Shown piece after piece: positions 59,852 to 64,000 of a DNA stretch of 64,000 nucleotides. The stretch's first letter is position 1, and each line of letters begins with the position of its first letter. A model generated the notes under the pieces. It made no database searches. It was given only the letters and a program-made list of their open reading frames with translations, and was not told the origin of the DNA. Position numbers and translations under genes: made by a program. The stretch lies in assembly GCA_910574835.1 (NCBI GenBank), contig CAJTDE010000001.1, positions 1 through 64,000 of the forward strand, given 5' to 3'. This DNA is from Clostridia bacterium (GTDB lineage: Bacteria; Bacillota; Clostridia; Lachnospirales; Lachnospiraceae).

Positions 59852-61123
59852 ATGGCAACGATTGGATGCATTCGAGCCAAGATGGGAGATACTCCTTATT
59901 ACTTGGCAAAGATGTCTGCAGGACAATTGATTGACAGTGTGGGAATCGCTAAAGAACTACCGGAGTGGCCTGATATGAACGCTGATGAAAAAATGCAGCG
60001 TGAATATGATATCAAGCGTGTGGTAGAGGAAATGGTTCCTTATGTTGTGGATGATCCTAATCGATTCTTCGGTAGCTTGATTATAGATATATATTCAGGT
60101 TATGAGGATATTGTTTACGAATCTGTAGCAGAAGCACTTCAAACAATACCTGCAGCGTACAGAGTTCCTATGAAGGATATGGGGTTTCTTACACTACCCG
60201 GAAAGGAACGTTTGATTGCCCTCGATGGACAGCACAGATTATTGGCGCTAAAGATTGCTATTAAAGGAGTTATGGGGATCCCTGCAGGAGAGAAAATGAC
60301 TGCAGCAATGAATAGATTGGTTCCGCATCCCGACTTAGCAAATGAAGAAATCAGTGTAATTTTTGTAGAGCATACTGATACACAGAAAATTCGAAAGATT
60401 TTCAATAAGATTAACAAGTATGCAAAGCAAACGAGTCGAGGAGATAATATTATCACTAGTGATGATGATGTATTCGCAGTTATTTCAAGAAAGCTTCTTG
60501 TAGAAGGAGAGCCGCTTGCACCGATAATGGGAATTGATCTTGTGAATTGGAAAAGCAATACACTTTCAACAAGAAGTAAGCAGCTTACTACGTTAAGTGC
60601 TTTATATACTATTTCAGGTACATTATTGAAGGATAATAAATTCTCGACAAATGTATTACCTGATAATGATGAAGTGGATGCTGCATACAATGAAGTTGCT
60701 GCTTATTGGAGAGTTCTTCTCGATAATTTAGATGCTTTTCAGGAATACATACAGCTCACACGACGTGATAAGCCTATTTCGGTAATGAGAGAAAACAACT
60801 TATTGCTTAAGCCTGTAACACAGATGGCATTAGCTCATGTGGCTAAAATGGCAAAGTCTAAAGGTATTTTGTGGGAAGACATTGTTGAGAAACTAAATAA
60901 GATTTCATGGTCTTTTGATAATGAACTTTGGGTTAATCTTCTTGTAATTGGAAGTACTAACAAAAAGATGATTACAGGTAAAGAAGCAGTAAGAGGTGTA
61001 GGAATGATAATCTCCTATTTGGTAATGGGAGATAAGATGACAAAGGCAGAACTTGCTGATGTCAAGACAATATATACAAACGCAAAAAATAACCCTGATG
61101 AACCGCTTCCGGCGAGGGTATAA
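59852..61123 (+). CDS. DGQHR-domain protein (DndB-like)
   Basis: A 423-residue protein with the signature A-L-D-G-Q-H-R-L-L-A-L (about 129-139), then V-I-F-V-E-H-T-D-T-Q-K-I-R-K-I-F-N-K-I-N-K-Y-A-K. This is the DGQHR/DndB family, best known as the regulator of phosphorothioate DNA modification but also found alone in phages and mobile elements. No dndA, C, D or E genes are visible. It could be an orphan or a phage decoy. It sits next to the integrase. Confidence 0.82.
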   Translation: MATIGCIRAKMGDTPYYLAKMSAGQLIDSVGIAKELPEWPDMNADEKMQREYDIKRVVEEMVPYVVDDPNRFFGSLIIDIYSGYEDIVYESVAEALQTIPAAYRVPMKDMGFLTLPGKERLIALDGQHRLLALKIAIKGVMGIPAGEKMTAAMNRLVPHPDLANEEISVIFVEHTDTQKIRKIFNKINKYAKQTSRGDNIITSDDDVFAVISRKLLVEGEPLAPIMGIDLVNWKSNTLSTRSKQLTTLSALYTISGTLLKDNKFSTNVLPDNDEVDAAYNEVAAYWRVLLDNLDAFQEYIQLTRRDKPISVMRENNLLLKPVTQMALAHVAKMAKSKGILWEDIVEKLNKISWSFDNELWVNLLVIGSTNKKMITGKEAVRGVGMIISYLVMGDKMTKAELADVKTIYTNAKNNPDEPLPARV

Positions 61124-61145
61124 CATACGGAAGGGGGAACGTCAA

Positions 61146-61394
61146 GTGGAAAATGAAAATAATTTTGAACTTTTTGTTCAGGGTAAAAATCCTCGTGACA
61201 AGGCATGTAAGTTGATTAGACCTAATGGAGTTCTACAGGTTGAATTTAAACTGAAGAGCAAAGATAAGTTAGTGCCTGCAACAGTAACTATTGATGCAGT
61301 GGAAGTAGTAGATCAAATTACTGCCGCAATGAATCAAGAGGAGCGATTATTAGCCTATTCGAAGCTTGTGGCAAGAATGGGTAAAACTGAATAA
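61146..61394 (+). CDS. small phage-type protein of unknown function
   Basis: An 82-residue protein starting at GTG 61146 with AAGGGGGAACG upstream; it reads M-E-N-E-N-N-F-E-L-F-V-Q-G-K-N and has a K-L-I-R-P-N-G-V-L-Q-V-E-F-K-L-K segment. The longer in-frame open frame reaches back into the DGQHR gene and is rejected. Family not recognised. Confidence 0.6.
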   Translation: MENENNFELFVQGKNPRDKACKLIRPNGVLQVEFKLKSKDKLVPATVTIDAVEVVDQITAAMNQEERLLAYSKLVARMGKTE

Positions 61395-61434
61395 TATTCA
61401 TGAGCCGAGCGTAAATGCTTAAGTGACGTTTCAA

Positions 61435-61499
61435 GCCGGAGTTGATCCTATATGCTATCCCTGAAAATGGGTGTAGTGGGGCAACTCCGGCCATTTTTA
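61435..61499 (+). terminator. intrinsic terminator
   Basis: GCCGGAGTTG (61435-61444) pairs with CAACTCCGGC (61482-61491) across a 37-base loop, followed by ATTTTT. The loop is long for a terminator and could hold other structure. Confidence 0.75.
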
Positions 61500-61515
61500 C
61501 GAAAGGAGGTTGCCT

Positions 61516-61677
61516 ATGGTAGAAGTTCTGAGTGTAATGGCTAAGGTTACAGAGGAAGATTTGAAACTTCTAAATGAAGTTAAGAGAACTGCTACTAAGA
61601 CGTGTGATGCTGTCGTCAAGAAGTCTAAAGATGGCAAATATAACGTTTATGAAAATAAAATTACTAAGGTCAGCTAG
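61516..61677 (+). CDS. small phage protein (53 residues)
   Basis: An ATG after AAAGGAGG gives M-V-E-V-L-S-V-M-A-K-V-T-E-E-D-L-K-L-L-N and ends at TAG 61675. A very good ribosome site and a terminator on each side support it. Charged, mostly helical; function unknown. Confidence 0.65.
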   Translation: MVEVLSVMAKVTEEDLKLLNEVKRTATKTCDAVVKKSKDGKYNVYENKITKVS

Positions 61678-61701
61678 ATTGGTAGCTGATAACGACTGAT
61701 T

Positions 61702-61750
61702 GGAGTCATGTGATACGTAGATGATTGCGTATACATGGCTCCTTTTTATT
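61702..61750 (+). terminator. intrinsic terminator
   Basis: GGAGTCATGTGATACG (61702-61717) pairs with CG(T)ATACATGGCTCC (61728-61742), then a T run. Confidence 0.85.
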
Positions 61751-61951
61751 TTATAAAAATCAATATATCACTCCGTCAGGACTTTCGACTACAATCGAAA
61801 CTAATTGACAGCAGAACAAATGTTCGATATAATAATCATATCGCTACATTAGGATCAAGCTACGGAACAGTGCAAAGGAAGATTGGAAAATTATCAACAA
61901 TGGTCAGTTTGACAATCCCTTTTAACTGGCCTCTTATAGGAGGCGAAATGA

Positions 61952-62119
61952 GTGCAAGAAGTGCATGTGGCTTGTCCATGTTGTAAAAATAAAAGATTGT
62001 TCGATGCAGATCCAACTGCCGTAGAGGGCATCATTAAGATTAAATGTCCCATATGTAAAGCAGTTGTGGCTGTAAGCTTTCATCAAAAGAAAGTTCGTAC
62101 TGAGCGAATCGGCGCATAG
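61952..62119 (+). CDS. small zinc-ribbon protein (Com-like)
   Basis: A 55-residue protein from GTG 61952, eight bases after AGGAGG. It has two Cys pairs, A-C-P-C-C-K near the start and I-K-C-P-I-C-K after a 20-residue spacer, as in phage Com-type zinc ribbons. Short basic tail. Com proteins regulate translation in Mu-like phages; here that is only a resemblance. Confidence 0.65.
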   Translation: MQEVHVACPCCKNKRLFDADPTAVEGIIKIKCPICKAVVAVSFHQKKVRTERIGA

Positions 62120-62138
62120 GAGACTATAGCGACCAAGG

Positions 62139-62187
62139 CCTGACGAAGTTTAGAGGTAGAACTCTACTCTTTGTCAGGTCTTTTTTT
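62139..62187 (+). terminator. intrinsic terminator
   Basis: CCTGACGAAG (62139-62148) pairs with CTTTGTCAGG (62169-62178), then a long T run. Confidence 0.9.
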
Positions 62188-62191
62188 GTTG

Positions 62192-62504
62192 TGTTGCCGG
62201 AAAAATTCTATTTTCTGGCGCTTAGGAAAGTAGGAGATATCTGCGAAAGCAGTTCTCATATAAGGGCAGGCGGAGCCCAGATCCGTCATAACAATAATTT
62301 ATTTCAAAGCCTGTGGGCGGCCGACCAAGGCGAGGATAAGAATACTGATTTTTAACTACTGTCTGAAACTATGGCAGAAGTGCGAATCAGTGGTTATTCC
62401 CGCTTTATTGTCGTGCGCCCATTTTTGGTTACGACTTTAGCCGGAGACTCTGACCGGATTCTTGTCCTCGCTGGTGGCGAGCACACAGCAGAAAGGACAA
62501 GAAA
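62192..62504 (+). ncRNA. long structured leader of the phage HTH gene; ribosome site paired
   Basis: No gene. In order: GAGA..CTGC-GAAA-GCAG..TCTC near 62229-62253; ACTGATT/AATCAGT near 62343-62390 enclosing CTGTC/GGCAG; CCGG/CCGG around 62441-62457; and TTCTTGTCC (62459-62467) with GGACAAGAA (62495-62503) enclosing CTCGC/GCGAG. The last stem covers the AAAGGAC ribosome site and ends at the ATG. This could be a riboswitch-like or protein-controlled leader. Confidence 0.5.
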
Positions 62505-63224
62505 ATGAAAGTAAATCAGAATGTAGTAGCAAATCAGGAGACAAAGTTAAACCAGGATGGAAAGCCGGTTGAAGTTTGGGGCGAAGGCGATTATGAAATC
62601 CCTGTAATCATTGATATGGATTCCGTTGATGAGAATGGTATGATTGCTGGTATTTCAAAGAGAGACCTTAAAACCAAGAGAGTATGTGACAGAACCAAGA
62701 AGGTTGTATTTGTGAGAGGTACTAAAAAGCAGTACGATGCAGTTATGGATACATATTCTAAAGAGTTCAAGGCTGAGGCTCGTGACAGACGTTGTACAGT
62801 TAAGGGAGAAAGCGGTAAGCTTATTCGTTGCCCAGAGCAGGTAAAGGATCCAGTGACTGGAGAGATGAAGTGCAATAGCTGCAAGAATTGCCCATATTAT
62901 TACAGTATGGATAAGAAGGATTATTATACAGCTTCCTTCAGTGATCTTTCCACAGAGAATGAGCAGGGTGATGTAACGGAATTTGAACCTGGCAGCAGTG
63001 ATATGATGCCAAGCGGGGACAGATACCTTAAGATTCTTGAAGATCTTATTGCGCATGTTGCAGAAATCAATCCTCTGTATGGTGATATCATTCGTATGCG
63101 TGAGCAGGGTGTTGGACAGGCTGACATTGCTAAGAATATTGGAAAGAGTCAGGCTTCAGTAGCAGCTTATTTGAAGGCGTTGAAGCCGGTTATTGAAGAG
63201 TTCATGGATAATTTGATTTATTAA
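62505..63224 (+). CDS. phage zinc-binding HTH protein (regulator candidate)
   Basis: A 239-residue protein. A charged N-terminal part (D-L-K-T-K-R-V-C-D-R-T-K-K), a middle Cys cluster (R-C-P-E-Q ... K-C-N-S-C-K-N-C-P-Y-Y near 115-130) that likely binds zinc, and a C-terminal helix-turn-helix (I-I-R-M-R-E-Q-G-V-G-Q-A-D-I-A-K-N-I-G-K-S-Q-A-S-V) like sigma region 4 or ParB-type HTH. Probably a phage transcription or replication regulator. The family is not one I can name. Confidence 0.6.
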   Translation: MKVNQNVVANQETKLNQDGKPVEVWGEGDYEIPVIIDMDSVDENGMIAGISKRDLKTKRVCDRTKKVVFVRGTKKQYDAVMDTYSKEFKAEARDRRCTVKGESGKLIRCPEQVKDPVTGEMKCNSCKNCPYYYSMDKKDYYTASFSDLSTENEQGDVTEFEPGSSDMMPSGDRYLKILEDLIAHVAEINPLYGDIIRMREQGVGQADIAKNIGKSQASVAAYLKALKPVIEEFMDNLIY

Positions 63225-63241
63225 TATTGAAGTGTAATAAG

Positions 63242-63290
63242 AGGGCAGCGACACGACACCAGGTTTCATCGGTGTTGCTGCCCTTGTCTT
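63242..63290. terminator. bidirectional terminator between convergent phage genes
   Basis: AGGGCAGCGACAC (63242-63254) pairs with GTGTTGCTGCCCT (63272-63284), then T-rich sequence; the other strand also has A/T-rich flank. Confidence 0.85.
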
Positions 63291-64000
63291 TTAATCTTTT
63301 TTATAGAATTTGGTATCGTAACCGTCGCCTCTGATTAAGATATCCTTCATCCAATCAGGAGACTTACCCATAACAGAAGTGATACTGTTTACGGTAGTAT
63401 TTTCCGGACATTCGATTATAAGTTCATCGTGCACATGACCACATATCTGTTGATTTGAAAGGTTGTGCATGGCATAGCAAAGAAGATCTCTGGAAACAGC
63501 TTGCACTATATTCTCGACAAATTTTGGCCCATATGACTCGATACGTTCCCATTTTTTTGTAGATCCGATTCCTTCATAGGTGACTGATTCACTGCCGAAT
63601 TTATTCTCACCAATCTTAGGTTTGACATAACTGAGTGACCTGCCAGACGGAAGCTTGATGAAGAGCATTCCGCTTTTATAAATGAATTTGATGCCACGAA
63701 CTTCCGTAGGAACACGCTGCTTAATTGTGGTCTTAACTGCTTTATCAACATCCCACCAAAATGCTGTTATCATCGGGTTGGATGTTCTCCAGGAATCAAC
63801 AAGAGGTTGTAATTCCTCTTCGGTCAGTCCCATTTCTAAAGCTCCCATAGATTTGAGAGCACCTACGGATCCACCGTAGCCAAGTGCTAATTCTGCAATT
63901 TTACCTTTTTGTCTGAGGTGGGAATTCACACCATGCTTTTCTACAGGTACTCCAAACATTTGTGAAGCAGAAGCGCAATAGATGTCTTTGCCTTCAGCGA
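63291..64000 (-). CDS. phage-type DNA polymerase A, C-terminal part (runs off right edge)
   Basis: A family A DNA polymerase in which motif B appears as the helix H-L-R-Q-K-G-K-I-A-E-L-A-L-G-Y-G-G and motif C as H-V-H-D-E-L-I-I-E (catalytic Asp-Glu). The frame continues upstream of the ATG at 63959 (reading E-G-K-D-I-Y-C-A-S-A-S-Q) to the edge, so the gene is partial and its true start is beyond 64000. This is the replicative type found in many siphophages. It is convergent with the HTH gene. Confidence 0.92.
   Translation of the reverse strand, partial: AEGKDIYCASASQMFGVPVEKHGVNSHLRQKGKIAELALGYGGSVGALKSMGALEMGLTEEELQPLVDSWRTSNPMITAFWWDVDKAVKTTIKQRVPTEVRGIKFIYKSGMLFIKLPSGRSLSYVKPKIGENKFGSESVTYEGIGSTKKWERIESYGPKFVENIVQAVSRDLLCYAMHNLSNQQICGHVHDELIIECPENTTVNSITSVMGKSPDWMKDILIRGDGYDTKFYKKD

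Noticed and set aside
61735-61986. 83-codon frame ahead of the zinc-ribbon gene
   Set aside because: It starts within a terminator and lacks a ribosome site; the zinc-ribbon frame from GTG 61952 explains the AGGAGG.

Overview
The window looks like a chromosomal segment of a gut-type Lachnospiraceae (Clostridia, Firmicutes). The protein sequences resemble that group throughout, ribosome sites are strong AGGAGG types, nearly all genes read left to right, and the set (CvfB, CoaX, acyl-ACP thioesterase, lactose-type PTS, RbsDACBK-like operon, cobalamin riboswitch) fits a fermenting anaerobe. This is inference from sequence; no database search was run.

Layout. 1-1.3 kb: the edge of an IS1634-like element, tRNA-Gln(CUG), and a RelB/RelE-type toxin-antitoxin pair. 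1.4-3.6 kb: acyl-ACP thioesterase, CvfB-like S1 protein, small conserved protein. 3.6-6.3 kb (minus): a cobalt-factor/precorrin-2 C20 methyltransferase followed by an ABC-2 exporter, with an unusual minus-strand leader made of two tandem 107-bp palindromes. 6.3-12.4 kb (plus): a cobalamin riboswitch with terminator controlling an exported CbiK-like chelatase lipoprotein, a surface protein with two related beta-rich domains, and a FecBCD/BtuFCD-type importer. 12.5-17.9 kb: two adjacent hybrid histidine kinases. 18-20.3 kb: an SPFH protein plus a NAD-kinase-like protein behind a large palindromic operator and a structured leader. 20.3-26.4 kb: a LicR-type PRD activator divergent from a cellobiose-type PTS/6-phospho-beta-glucosidase operon that ends in a cytidine-deaminase-like gene. 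26.5-36.8 kb: a LacI-controlled rbs-like operon carrying extra dehydrogenase, ThuA-like, TIM-barrel-like and MFS genes. 36.8-40.7 kb: CoA genes (coaX, a PanT-like ECF S component, coaBC) around a DUF3267 zincin-like gene. 41.1-58.4 kb: mostly housekeeping genes (dnaE, pfkA, rRNA/tRNA methyltransferase, cell-wall hydrolase, NfeD/stomatin, patatin, argF, birA, an extended lgt, dus, greA, lysS). 58.4-64 kb: the start of a prophage or integrative element abutting lysS: tyrosine integrase, DGQHR/DndB-like protein, small proteins separated by strong terminators, a zinc-binding HTH protein and the end of a phage-type DNA polymerase A.

Most interesting signals: (1) a 44-nt block, 40/44 identical with a compensatory base pair, directly before the ribosome sites of two unrelated genes (SPFH at 18.2 kb, argF at 50.8 kb), a candidate new structured RNA or RNA-like repeat; (2) the tandem palindromic leader of the cobalamin methyltransferase operon; (3) an Lgt fused to a long cytoplasmic tail that carries an OadB-like IIGGADGPTSIF motif; (4) a phage leader that hides a ribosome site in a stem; (5) abrupt local reversals of strand composition, including within dnaE.
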